Positions 48,078 to 56,442 of a stretch of 64,000 nt of DNA are shown in pieces. This stretch comes from Methylobacterium sp. 17Sr1-1 (lineage in GTDB: Bacteria; Pseudomonadota; Alphaproteobacteria; Rhizobiales; Beijerinckiaceae), in assembly GCF_003173775.1 (NCBI RefSeq), contig NZ_CP029552.1, forward strand, positions 2,252,501 to 2,316,500, in the 5' to 3' direction. The translations under genes and the position numbers were made by a program. The notes under the pieces were generated by a model. That model was not told the origin of the DNA and made no database searches. It saw nothing but the letters and a program-made list of their open reading frames with translations. The first letter of the stretch is position 1; the number at the start of each line of letters is the position of its first letter.

Positions 48078-49046
48078 ATGAAAGCCCTGACCGATCTCAC
48101 CGAGCGCGAGGTGCTGGCCCTCGCCATCGCCAGCGAGGAGGAGGATTCCCGCATCTATCGCAGCTTCGCCGAGAGCCTGCGGGCCGACCTGCCGGGCTCC
48201 GCCGGGCTGTTCGAGGCGATGGCCGACGAGGAGCGGGGGCATCGCGACGACCTCTACGCGGCCTATCGCGAGCGCTTCGGCGAGCACCTGCCGCCGCTGC
48301 GGCGCGAGGACGTGCGCGGCTTCCCGCGTCGCCGCCCGTTCTGGTGGCAGGGGCTCGATGCCGGCCGGATGCGGCGGGAGACGGAAGCGATGGAGGCGCA
48401 GGCCGCCGGCTTCTACGAGCGGGCGGCGGACCTCACCCGCGATCTCGGGGTGCGCCAGCTCTTCACCCGCCTCGCCGAGATCGAGCGCGGCCACGGCCGC
48501 CGGGCCGAGGCGCTGACCGCCGAGCAGGAGACCGGGGATGCCGCCGCCGAGGAGGCCCGGGCCGCCCACCGGCTGTTCGTGCTGCGCTACATCCAGCCGG
48601 GCCTCGCCGGGCTGATCGACGGCTCGGTCTCGACGCTGGCGCCGCTCTTCGCCGCCGCCTTCGCCACCCACAACAACGGGCAGACCTTTCTCGTCGGCCT
48701 CGCCGCCTCGATCGGCGCCGGGATCAGCATGGGCTTCACCGAGGCCCTGTCCGACGACGGCAGCATCACCGGGCGCGGCTCGCCCTGGCTGCGCGGTCTC
48801 GTCTGCGGGATCATGACGGCGGTGGGCGGCCTCGGCCACACGCTGCCCTACCTGGTGCCCGATTCCTGGACCAACGCCTTCGCCATCGCGACGGTGCTCG
48901 CCGCCCTGGTGGTGGCGGTGGAACTGCTCGCCATCTCGGCCATCCGCACCCGCTACATGGAGACGCCGTTCTGGCGCGCCGCCCTCCAGGTCGTGCTGGG
49001 CGGCGTCCTGGTCCTGCTCGCCGGCGTCGCGATCGGCAGCGCGTAG
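48078..49046 (+). CDS. mbfA: Membrane-bound ferritin-like protein MbfA
   Basis: An N-terminal ferritin-like/erythrin diiron domain (about residues 1-165) with LAIASEEEDSRIYRSFAE and DEERGHRDDLY, then RLAEIERGHGRRAEAL, supplying Glu and His ligands (ExxH pairs). The C-terminal half (about 175-322) is a VIT1/CCC1-like membrane domain with about five segments (IDGSVSTLAPLFAAAFATHN, IGAGISMGFTEALSDD). This fusion is MbfA, which exports iron and protects from iron and peroxide stress in Bradyrhizobium and Agrobacterium. Length is 322 residues, as expected. A 44-bp dyad lies directly upstream. Confidence 0.92.
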   Translation: MKALTDLTEREVLALAIASEEEDSRIYRSFAESLRADLPGSAGLFEAMADEERGHRDDLYAAYRERFGEHLPPLRREDVRGFPRRRPFWWQGLDAGRMRRETEAMEAQAAGFYERAADLTRDLGVRQLFTRLAEIERGHGRRAEALTAEQETGDAAAEEARAAHRLFVLRYIQPGLAGLIDGSVSTLAPLFAAAFATHNNGQTFLVGLAASIGAGISMGFTEALSDDGSITGRGSPWLRGLVCGIMTAVGGLGHTLPYLVPDSWTNAFAIATVLAALVVAVELLAISAIRTRYMETPFWRAALQVVLGGVLVLLAGVAIGSA

Positions 49047-49175
49047 ATGTCGTCATGCGGCACCGTGCGCGGGAGGCGGCCCCGAAAGCCGCTCCCGCCA
49101 CCTTGAAAATGGTCTAGAAAAGGCAGGCGAAGGCGCTGAAGAATCGCCCCCAAGGACCCGCCCCGAGGAACCGCC

Positions 49176-50519
49176 GTGCAGACCAGCTTCACCCCCGCGC
49201 AGCTCGCCGACCCGGCCATGGCGGCCTCGGAGAAGATCCTGCGCACCTGCGTGCATTGCGGCTTCTGCACTGCCACCTGCCCGACCTACCTGCTGCTCGG
49301 CGACGAGCTCGATTCGCCGCGCGGGCGCATCTACCTGATCAAGGACATGCTGGAGGGGGGCAAGCCCGCGAGCCCGGAGGTGGTCAAGCACGTCGACCGC
49401 TGCCTGTCCTGCCTGTCCTGCATGACCACCTGCCCGTCGGGGGTGCACTACATGCACCTCGTCGACCATGCCCGCGCCCATATCGAGAAGACCTATTCGC
49501 GTCCGGTCGAGGATCGGTTCTTAAGGGCGGTGCTGGCGCGCGTGCTGCCCTACCCGAACCGCTTCCGCCTCGCGCTGCTCGGCGCCACCCTCGGCCGGCC
49601 GCTCAGGGGCATCGCGTCGAGGATGCCGAAGGTCGGCAACCGGCTCGCCGCGATGCTCGACCTCGCCCCCGCCGCGCTGCCGACCCGCTCGGCGCAGGAC
49701 AAGCCCGGCCGCTTCCTGCCCGCCGGCCCGCGCCGCGGCCGGGTGGCCCTGCTGCGCGGCTGCGCCCAGAGCGTGCTGCGGCCGGACTTCAACGAGGCGG
49801 CGATCCGGCTCCTCAACCGCCACGGCGTCGAGGTGGTGCAGGCCAGGGGGGAGGGCTGCTGCGGCGCGCTCACCCACCACATGGGCCACGAGGACTCGTC
49901 GCACGCGCTCGCGAAGCGCACCATCGACGCCTGGATCGCCGAGATGGACGGCGAGGGGCTGGACGCGATCGTGGTCACGGCCTCGGGCTGCGGCACCACG
50001 ATCAAGGATTACGGCTTCATGTTCCGCGACGACCCGGCCTACGCGGCGAAGGCCGCCCGGGTCGCGGGGATCGCCCGCGACGTCACCGAGTACGTGACGG
50101 GCCTCGGCCTGTCCGAGCCGGTCGTCGAGACCGACCTCGTCGTCGCCTACCACTCCGCCTGCTCGATGCAGCACGGGCAGGGCCTGCGCACCGAGCCGAA
50201 GGCGCTCCTGGCGCGGGCCGGCTTCACCGTGAAGGACGTGCCCGAAGGTCATATCTGCTGCGGCTCGGCCGGCACCTACAACATCCTGCAGCCGGAGCTG
50301 GCCGCGCACCTGCGCGCCCGCAAGGTCGCCAATATCGAGCGCGTCCGGCCCGACGTGATCGCCACCGGCAATATCGGCTGCGCGACGCAGATCGGGAAGG
50401 GCACCGCCATCCCGATCGTCCACACGGTGGAGCTGCTCGACTGGGCGACCGGCGGCCCGCGGCCGGCGGCGCTGGACGGGGTGGCGGAGAAACGGCCGGC
50501 GCTCGTGGCGGCGGAGTAG
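49176..50519 (+). CDS. glcF: Glycolate oxidase iron-sulfur subunit
   Basis: Electron-transfer subunit of the membrane glycolate dehydrogenase GlcDEF. Two 4Fe-4S motifs are visible: CVHCGFCTATCPTY (C25, C28, C31, C35) and CLSCLSCMTTCPSG (about residues 75-88). Two CCG domains follow (GEGCCGALTHHMGHE, GHICCGSAGTYNILQ). Length is 447 residues; E. coli GlcF has 407. The start codon is GTG at 49176. glcD and glcE, usually adjacent, are not next to it on the left (mbfA is there), so the operon is split or the partners lie elsewhere. Confidence 0.92.
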   Translation: MQTSFTPAQLADPAMAASEKILRTCVHCGFCTATCPTYLLLGDELDSPRGRIYLIKDMLEGGKPASPEVVKHVDRCLSCLSCMTTCPSGVHYMHLVDHARAHIEKTYSRPVEDRFLRAVLARVLPYPNRFRLALLGATLGRPLRGIASRMPKVGNRLAAMLDLAPAALPTRSAQDKPGRFLPAGPRRGRVALLRGCAQSVLRPDFNEAAIRLLNRHGVEVVQARGEGCCGALTHHMGHEDSSHALAKRTIDAWIAEMDGEGLDAIVVTASGCGTTIKDYGFMFRDDPAYAAKAARVAGIARDVTEYVTGLGLSEPVVETDLVVAYHSACSMQHGQGLRTEPKALLARAGFTVKDVPEGHICCGSAGTYNILQPELAAHLRARKVANIERVRPDVIATGNIGCATQIGKGTAIPIVHTVELLDWATGGPRPAALDGVAEKRPALVAAE

Positions 50520-50605
50520 GGACAGGGCGCGGACGTTCTCCTCTCTCGGCGAAAGGTGGGGATCCCCGGGAAAATCCCTTTCGGGATCGAGCGCGGGATT
50601 CACGC

Positions 50606-50640
50606 TCCGAGCCATGCCGGCGATCCCGGCATGGCTCGGA
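50606..50640 (+). terminator. Perfect 15-bp hairpin after glcF
   Basis: TCCGAGCCATGCCGG (50606-50620) pairs perfectly with 50626-50640, loop CGATC. It lies 87 bases after the glcF stop. No U tract; could be a terminator or a repeat unit. Confidence 0.45.
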
Positions 50641-50725
50641 GAGGGAAGGGGCTCTTGCTCTAGGACGGCAAAGTTTGCTGTCTGAAGAGGTGCGGGTGTC
50701 GGCTGGTGGACGGGAGGTGGCGCCC

Positions 50726-50950
50726 ATGTCCCGCACACAACTCCGCAGCGCCGATTGCGAGCAGGTCCCGAACCCTGTTTGCCAGGCCTGCGGCCAGTCG
50801 GTGCGGATCCGCTGCGAGAACCCGCGCACGCTGACGACACTCACCGGCACGGCACGGCTGCGTCTCGAATCACGATCCAGGCGCCTCGTGAGCCGCACTC
50901 GAAGGCCGAGCTCGCCAGAAAACTTTGCCGGCTTACCTTTAGTCCGATAG
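50726..50950 (+). CDS. Doubtful small ORF with a CxxC motif
   Basis: An ATG at 50726 is preceded by GGGAGG at 8 bases, a good ribosome-binding site. The protein starts MSRTQLRSADCEQVPNPVCQ and contains a CQACG motif like half of a zinc ribbon, then becomes Arg/Ser-rich (RLRLESRSRRLVSRTRRPSS) and unlike a folded protein. It may be a truncated or frameshifted small zinc-ribbon gene. No family recognised. Confidence 0.3.
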   Translation: MSRTQLRSADCEQVPNPVCQACGQSVRIRCENPRTLTTLTGTARLRLESRSRRLVSRTRRPSSPENFAGLPLVR

Positions 50951-51006
50951 GTCGGTTTTCACAGGCGACGTGTGAAAGCCCGTTCGATGGAGCCGGCAGT
51001 GTTACC

Positions 51007-51060
51007 ACTTCCAGTGTCATTCCGGGGCCGCGCAGGGGAGCCCGGAATGACACTGGAAGT
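51007..51060. repeat. Dispersed palindrome family member, extended 20-bp arms
   Basis: ACTTCCAGTGTCATTCCGGG (51007-51026) and its exact complement at 51041-51060 around a 14-base loop. The inner part is the family core GTCATTCCGGGG; the extra ACTTCCAGT arms suggest flanking sequence was duplicated in inverted form. Confidence 0.7.
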
Positions 51061-51313
51061 GAATGATGTCGATGAGACCGGGCAGGCTTGGACGCCGCGA
51101 GCTGCGCCGGTCTGATACGATTTCCGATTGATACCGACGGCCTAGGATGCTGACGCGTCAACGTCGATCTCGGGCGGGCCCGAGATCGACGAGGCCGTTG
51201 ACTCATCTCAGATCTCCGATGCCAAGCCAGGGTCTTGGCGACAATCCGAGACTCGAACCAAAGGTCGTTTCCAACGACCGTTGGTATGATTGCGTCGCGA
51301 TGCGGATATCGGA

Positions 51314-52198
51314 TCAGGCCCCGGCCGCCGCAGCCCCCAGGTTCAACAGCCCCATTACGGCAGTGAACACCGCGTAGACGAAGCCGAGGTTCAGCAGCAC
51401 GCCGAGGATCCCGATCCCGAGACCCGCCGCCACGACGACGCCGTCGCGCTCGACGAGGCCGAGGCCGACGAGGGTGACCGCGAGACCGAGCGGAATCTGT
51501 CCGACGAGCGGGGCGGCGACGATCAGCACCAGGGACAGCGCCAGGATCAGCAGGCCCATGGCGCGCATGCCGATGTCGTTCTCGAACACCCGCAGCCGCG
51601 GCCGCGACCAGCGCTCCAGGCGGCGCAGGAGGGGCACCGCGCGGGAGACGGCGCGCTGCAGGTCGGAGCGGGCGATCGAGCGGCCGAGCAGCGCGCGCGG
51701 CAGCCAGGGCGCCGACATGCCGGCGGCGATCTGCGCCGCCACCAGGGCGAGGAGCAGGCCGCAGATCAGCGGGATCGGCGGCGGCATCGGCAGGCAGTTC
51801 GGCAGGCCGAGCAGCACGACCAGGAGGGCGAAGGCCCGGTCACGCAGGACCGCCACGATGTCGCCGACGGTCAGCCGCTCGGTCTCCTGGGCGGCGAGGA
51901 CGGTCAGGACCTCGGAAGTGCGGGCGAATTGCGTCACGGGGCTCTGGCCGTCCGGTGCCGGGGAGGCGCCCCCCGGCGGGATCGCGGCGCCCTCGAAAGC
52001 GGGGGCGACGCTCGCCGGCGGGGTCGCGGCGCCCCGGGCCGGGGTCGCCCGGCCCCCTCTAGCCCACTCCGCCGCCCGGGCCAACCCGCGCGCATGGGTG
52101 GTGCCCGCTCCGAGATCGGCGCGGACGGGCCCGGCGGCGGGAAGGGGGCCGAGCCGCCGTCGAAGCGGCCCGGCCGCGAAGAGGAAGCGCCTGTGCAT
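51314..52198 (-). CDS. ExoD-family exopolysaccharide synthesis protein
   Basis: The C-terminal 200 residues carry the ExoD pattern: VTQFARTSEVLTVLAAQETE, LRDRAFALLVVLLGLPNCLP, then membrane segments (PPIPLICGLLLALVAAQIAA, GLLILALSLVLIVAAPLVG and a final long hydrophobic stretch). ExoD affects exopolysaccharide production and nodule invasion in Sinorhizobium; the mechanism is unknown. The N-terminal 90 residues are Ala/Pro/Arg-rich and low in structure, so the true start may be internal. Length up to 294. Confidence 0.75.
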   Translation of the reverse strand: MHRRFLFAAGPLRRRLGPLPAAGPVRADLGAGTTHARGLARAAEWARGGRATPARGAATPPASVAPAFEGAAIPPGGASPAPDGQSPVTQFARTSEVLTVLAAQETERLTVGDIVAVLRDRAFALLVVLLGLPNCLPMPPPIPLICGLLLALVAAQIAAGMSAPWLPRALLGRSIARSDLQRAVSRAVPLLRRLERWSRPRLRVFENDIGMRAMGLLILALSLVLIVAAPLVGQIPLGLAVTLVGLGLVERDGVVVAAGLGIGILGVLLNLGFVYAVFTAVMGLLNLGAAAAGA

Positions 52199-52310
52199 GG
52201 TTCACCGACGTGAGCGCCGCGCTGCTTGCGAGCGCGGCCGTGACGGGCCTCTCACACGGCCAACCGGGCGATCGTAGGGCAGAGCCAAAAAAAACGGCGG
52301 GCGCGGGGAG

Positions 52311-52580
52311 TCAGTGCAGCGTGAGCACACCGTTCACGGCGCGGAACTCCGCCGGCTTGATCAGCTGCGAGTGGGCCACCCGGACCGAGTGCAGCGGCCC
52401 TTCCAGCTCGCGCTTCCAGAAATCCAGGAAACCGGTGAGCACGGGGAAGCGCGGGGCGAGGTCGTAATCCTGCCAGACATAGGTCTGCAGCACGCCGGGA
52501 TGGTCGGGGATGCGGTAGAGGATGTGGGCCGTGGTCAGGCCGTATCCCTCGATCTGCTGCCGAAACTCCTTGGAGACCAT
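52311..52580 (-). CDS. Usg family protein
   Basis: An 89-residue protein beginning MVSKEFRQQIEGYGLTTAHI, with ILYRIPDHPGVLQTYVWQDY and FWKRELEGPLHSVRVAHSQL, the small Usg family found across alphaproteobacteria. Some annotations link Usg to tryptophan synthesis enzymes by gene neighbourhood; no such gene is here. Function unknown. Confidence 0.82.
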   Translation of the reverse strand: MVSKEFRQQIEGYGLTTAHILYRIPDHPGVLQTYVWQDYDLAPRFPVLTGFLDFWKRELEGPLHSVRVAHSQLIKPAEFRAVNGVLTLH

Positions 52581-52835
52581 GACACCTCCTGCCGGGTTGG
52601 AAATCCTTCGCGGGTGCGTAGCGCTTTGCCGACCAAGGGTCCGATGATGCGGTTAACCAATGGTTTCGCTCAAGCAAAAATAGCGTCTAATGCGTTGATT
52701 TTTCAGGCAATAGCAGCCTACGCGGTCGAGTGCTGACAGTCGCGGATCCTCGTCGCGCCCGCTCCGGCCCCGACCGCGATCCGAGACGGTGCCGTCCCGA
52801 GCACCGGGCGCATTCACCGGCGCGGCCGATCGCCT

Positions 52836-53669
52836 GTGGCGTCGTCCTGGCGCTGGCTTGACGCAGCGTTTTATGGAAAAGATATTTTCACGAACGCAAC
52901 GGCAGGCCTGGAACCCTTGCCTCTTTCCCCGGCTCGATCCGTCCTGCTCTCTGCAGCAGCCAGTCTGATTTGCCCGGATTGCGCGTCGGCCGACGAGCGG
53001 GACGACGTGCGGACCGTCCTGTTCGGCAGCCTGGATGCCGGCCGTTCGAGCTTCGTCAGCGCCGGGGCCAAGATGGCGCCGGGCGGGATCTCCCGGGACG
53101 GCGTCGTGACCCTCGCGACCCTCGGCTACGGAATACGGCCGGAGCGGGACTGGTGGGGCGATCCGCGGGCGAAGGCCGGTATCGCCCCGCCGCGCACCCT
53201 GCGCCACACGGTGCAGGCCGGGGCGCTGGCCGGGTGGCAATGGGTGCGCGGCTGGGGCGTCGCGGCCGTGTTCGCCGGACCGGAGCTCGCCTTCGAGGTG
53301 CTGGACAGCCCCGGCACGCGGCGGCTGCCGGCGCCGCGCCTCGGCGTGCGGGTGCAGGGAGAGCTGTGGGCACGGCCGACCGAGGCGACGCTCGTCACCG
53401 CGACGCTGATCGGCGGGACCGCGCGCTGGAGCGCCTGGGGCCGGGTGTCCTGGGGTATCCGGCTCCCGGACCTGACCGCGGCCTATCTCGGGCCGGAGGC
53501 CGCGCTCTACGCCGACCGGACCGGCTACCGGAAGTGGAGCCTCGGCCTCCACGCCACCGATGTCGCGGTGGCGCGGGTGAGCCTTCGCGTCTCGGCCGGC
53601 TGGGTGTACGAGGAACAGATCCGGCGCCCGGGCGCCTACGGCACGTTCACCGCCTGGCTACCGCTCTGA
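52836..53669 (+). CDS. BcsS-like cellulose-synthesis-associated outer membrane protein
   Basis: Resembles the BcsS family: a beta-barrel-like protein with alternating hydrophobic strands (RTVLFGSLDAGRSSFVSAGA, GRVSWGIRLPDLTAAYLGPE) and the C-terminal RVSAGWVYEEQIRRPGAYGT. The start is uncertain. The GTG at 52836 gives 277 residues, but a TTG at 52917 would start closer to a signal-like segment (LPLSPARSVLLSAAASLI). It is convergent with the photolyase gene, overlapping it by 12 bases. Confidence 0.65.
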   Translation: MASSWRWLDAAFYGKDIFTNATAGLEPLPLSPARSVLLSAAASLICPDCASADERDDVRTVLFGSLDAGRSSFVSAGAKMAPGGISRDGVVTLATLGYGIRPERDWWGDPRAKAGIAPPRTLRHTVQAGALAGWQWVRGWGVAAVFAGPELAFEVLDSPGTRRLPAPRLGVRVQGELWARPTEATLVTATLIGGTARWSAWGRVSWGIRLPDLTAAYLGPEAALYADRTGYRKWSLGLHATDVAVARVSLRVSAGWVYEEQIRRPGAYGTFTAWLPL

Positions 53670-55190
53670 CGATAAGCCTTCGAGGAAGCGGGCGGCATCC
53701 GCGACGATCGTGTCGCGGCGCGCCGGCGCCATCTTGTCGAGGGTGCGGTAGGGCATGGCGAGGCGCGGGTTGCCGCGCAAGGTGTCCGCGTTCCCGATCA
53801 AGAAGTTCCAGTACAGGTAGTTGAACGGGCAGGCGGTCGCGCCGGTCTTCGCCTTCACGTCGTAGGCGCAGCCGCGGCAGTAATCCGACATCCGGTCGAT
53901 ATAGGCGCCGGACGAGGCATAGGGCTTCGAGCCGAGCAGCCCGCCATCGGCCCAGAGCGCCATGCCGTGGACGTTGGGCAGTTCCACCCACTCGTAGGCA
54001 TCGGCGTAGACGACGAGGAACCATTCCTCGACCTGGCGCGGCGCGAGGCCGGCGATGAGCGCGAAGTTGCCCAGCACCATCAGGCGCTGAATGTGGTGGG
54101 CATGCGCGTGGGCTTTCGTGTCGCGCACGCATTCGGCGAGGCAGGCCATGGCGGTCTCGCCCGACCAGTAGAACCACGGCAGGTCGCGGGTGGCGCCGAG
54201 CGCGTTGGTCTCGGGGTAGTCCGGCATCCGCGCCCAGTAGAGGCCGCGCACGTATTCGCGCCAGCCGAGGATCTGGCGAATGAAGCCCTCGACCGCGTTG
54301 AGGGGGGCCGCGCCCTCGCGCCAGCGATCCTCAGCCGCCCGGCACACCTCCTCGGCGTCGAGGAGGCCGAGATTGAGGGCGGGCGCGATCAACCCGTGAT
54401 ACAGGAACGGCGTGCCGGCCCGCATCGCGTCCTGGTAATCGCCGAACTCGGGCAGGCATTCGTCGAGGAAGTAGCGCAGGGCCTCAAGCGCCTCGGTGCG
54501 GGTCACCGGCCAGGCGAAGCCGTCGAGGTCGCCGAAATGGTCGGGGAAGCGGCGCTCGACGAGGTCCATCACCTCGCGCGTCACCGCGTCGGGCGGGAAG
54601 CGCCGGCGCTCCGGCACGGCGTGGCCGGCGGGCAGGCGGCGGCGGTTGTCGTGGTCGAAGTTCCACTGCCCGCCCACCGGCTCGCGTCCCTCCATCAAGA
54701 GGCCGGTGCGCCGGCGCATGGCGCGGTAGAAGGTCTCCATCCGTAAGCTCTCGCGCCCCTCCGCCCAGCGGGCGAAGACCGGGCGCGGGCATAGGAAGCG
54801 GGTGTCGTCCCGGATCTCGACCGGCAGCCCGAACCGCTCCTCCCATTCTCCCATCATCGTCTCGACCCGCCACTCGCCGGGCTCCGTCACGACGATCCGG
54901 TCGGGCCGGTGGCGCGCGATCGCCCGGGCGAGCTCGCCGGTGAACGAGCCGGCATTGCGCGAATCGTCGAGGGCGACGTAGTCGACCGCGATGCCGCGCT
55001 CCCGCAGCTCGGCCGCGAAGTGGCGCATGCCTGAGAAGACCAGCACCAGCTTCTGCTTGTGGTGGCGTACGTAGGTCGCCTCCTCGGCGACCTCGACCAT
55101 CAGCACCGTGTCGGCGCCCGGGTCGAGGTCGGTGAGGGTGGCGAGCCGCGGATGGAGCTGGTCGCCGAGGACGAGGCGCAGCGTGCGCAT
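53658..55190 (-). CDS. Iron-sulfur cryptochrome/(6-4) photolyase (PhrB/FeS-BCP type)
   Basis: Light-driven repair of (6-4) photoproducts. The protein begins MRTLRLVLGDQLHPRLATL, the deoxyribodipyrimidine-photolyase-related class. Four cysteines at residues 350, 438, 441 and 454 fall at exactly the positions of the 4Fe-4S ligands I recall for Agrobacterium PhrB (C350, C438, C441, C454): they lie in AMACLAEC, YCRGCAYD and TACPFN. A second Cys at 354 is extra. The FAD-binding region includes AHAHHIQRLMVLGNFALIAG. Length is 510 residues. PhrB uses a dimethyl-ribityllumazine antenna; whether this enzyme does is not visible. Confidence 0.9.
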   Translation of the reverse strand: MRTLRLVLGDQLHPRLATLTDLDPGADTVLMVEVAEEATYVRHHKQKLVLVFSGMRHFAAELRERGIAVDYVALDDSRNAGSFTGELARAIARHRPDRIVVTEPGEWRVETMMGEWEERFGLPVEIRDDTRFLCPRPVFARWAEGRESLRMETFYRAMRRRTGLLMEGREPVGGQWNFDHDNRRRLPAGHAVPERRRFPPDAVTREVMDLVERRFPDHFGDLDGFAWPVTRTEALEALRYFLDECLPEFGDYQDAMRAGTPFLYHGLIAPALNLGLLDAEEVCRAAEDRWREGAAPLNAVEGFIRQILGWREYVRGLYWARMPDYPETNALGATRDLPWFYWSGETAMACLAECVRDTKAHAHAHHIQRLMVLGNFALIAGLAPRQVEEWFLVVYADAYEWVELPNVHGMALWADGGLLGSKPYASSGAYIDRMSDYCRGCAYDVKAKTGATACPFNYLYWNFLIGNADTLRGNPRLAMPYRTLDKMAPARRDTIVADAARFLEGLSSER

Positions 55191-55384
55191 GCGCGCTCAG
55201 ACTCCCATGCGGGCATGCGAAACGTTGATTAACACTCGCGCCATTGCGGCTCCCCTCCGGCTGACCATAACCCTAGCTAGAGCGATCGGAGGCCCTGGCG
55301 CGCGAGTTGCGCCGGGCCGAACCGACGCAGGGGCGGACGGGTTGAGATCCGCTCGCCGAGACCGGGCGGGTAAGGAGTCGCGTC

Positions 55385-56251
55385 GTGAAATTCGCCTTCG
55401 CGGGAATCGACTTCCTGGGCGGTGTCTTCGAGGCCCTGGTCGCGGCGGGCTGGCAGCCGATCAAGCTGTTCTCCCGCCCCTGCGACGGGATCTACGACCA
55501 GAACGAGACGGTCGTGGCGCTGGCCCGGCGGCACCGGGTGCCGATCCAGCTCTCGCGCATCCGCGTCGCCGACATCGAGGCGCTGTCGGCCGAGCACGGG
55601 CGGGACTGGGCGCTGGTGGTGGCGGGCTATCCGTGGCTGATCACCGGCTGGCCGGGCCGGGTGCGCTACGCCCTCAACATCCATCCCTCGCCGCTGCCCG
55701 ACGGGCGCGGGCCCTACCCGCTGTTCCGCGCCATCCTCGATTCCTACGAGAGCTGGGGCGTGACCGCCCACGTGCTCGCCGAGGAGGGGTTCGACACCGG
55801 CGATATCCTGGCGCAGGACATTTTTCCGATTTCCGGCGCGGAGACGCACGAGACCCTGCTCGCCCGCTGCCAGATGGCGGCGGCACGGCTCGCCCGCGGG
55901 CCGATCGCCCGCGACCTGCCCGCCCTGTGGCGCAAGGCCGAGCCGCAGGGCGACGGCGCCTACTGGCCGCGGGTCACCGACCTCGACCGCACCCTCGACT
56001 TCCGCCAGCCGGTCGCGGCGATCCTGCGCCGGGTCCGGGCCTTCGGGTCGATCGAGACCCTGGCGCGGGTCAACGACAACCGCATCTTCGTGCAGGAGGC
56101 CCATGGCTGGACGGAGGCCCACCGCCACGCCCCCGGCGCGGTGGTGCATGCCTATCGCCGCCAGATCCTGGTGGCGGCCCGGGACGGCTACGTGCAGATC
56201 ACCCGCTGGAGCAGCATCCCGCTCGCCGACGCGGGCAAGACGGGGCGCTGA
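55385..56251 (+). CDS. Formyltransferase family protein (Fmt-like)
   Basis: Has the formyl_trans_N fold of methionyl-tRNA formyltransferase. [20 protein letters not shown] provides the conserved Asn and His, and [12 protein letters not shown] the conserved Asp; the C-terminal part ([20 protein letters not shown]) resembles the Fmt_C domain. Length is 288 residues, shorter than Fmt (about 315). It is therefore probably not the tRNA enzyme but an N10-formyltetrahydrofolate-dependent enzyme with a small-molecule substrate. GTG start at 55385. Its neighbours are a photolyase (divergent) and a DUF2256 gene 4 bases downstream. Confidence 0.75.
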   Translation: MKFAFAGIDFLGGVFEALVAAGWQPIKLFSRPCDGIYDQNETVVALARRHRVPIQLSRIRVADIEALSAEHGRDWALVVAGYPWLITGWPGRVRYALNIHPSPLPDGRGPYPLFRAILDSYESWGVTAHVLAEEGFDTGDILAQDIFPISGAETHETLLARCQMAAARLARGPIARDLPALWRKAEPQGDGAYWPRVTDLDRTLDFRQPVAAILRRVRAFGSIETLARVNDNRIFVQEAHGWTEAHRHAPGAVVHAYRRQILVAARDGYVQITRWSSIPLADAGKTGR

Positions 56252-56255
56252 CCCG

Positions 56256-56441
56256 ATGCCGAAGATGCGCCGCAAGGGCGACCTGCCGCAGAAGATCTGC
56301 GCCCAGTGCGGACGGCCCTTCGCCTGGCGCAAGAAGTGGGAGCGGGTCTGGGACGAGGTGCGCTACTGCTCGGATGCCTGCCGGCGGGCGGCGCACCGGG
56401 GCGAGCCGCCAAGGTCGCCCGAGGCTCACCCTTCCCGATAG
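56256..56441 (+). CDS. DUF2256 zinc-binding protein
   Basis: A 61-residue protein starting [20 protein letters not shown], with [20 protein letters not shown] and YCSDACRR supplying two pairs of Cys for a small zinc ribbon. The DUF2256 family often lies next to photolyase-related genes. It is separated from the formyltransferase by 4 bases, so the two are cotranscribed. Function unknown. Confidence 0.85.
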   Translation: MPKMRRKGDLPQKICAQCGRPFAWRKKWERVWDEVRYCSDACRRAAHRGEPPRSPEAHPSR

Positions 56442-56442
56442 C

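Larger units (their letters stand above)
50520..51313. other. 794-bp gap with hairpins, a repeat and a doubtful small ORF
   Basis: Holds a 15-bp perfect hairpin (50606-50640), a small candidate ORF (50726-50950) and a 20-bp-arm palindrome of the dispersed family (51007-51060). The rest shows no coding pattern. Confidence 0.4.
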
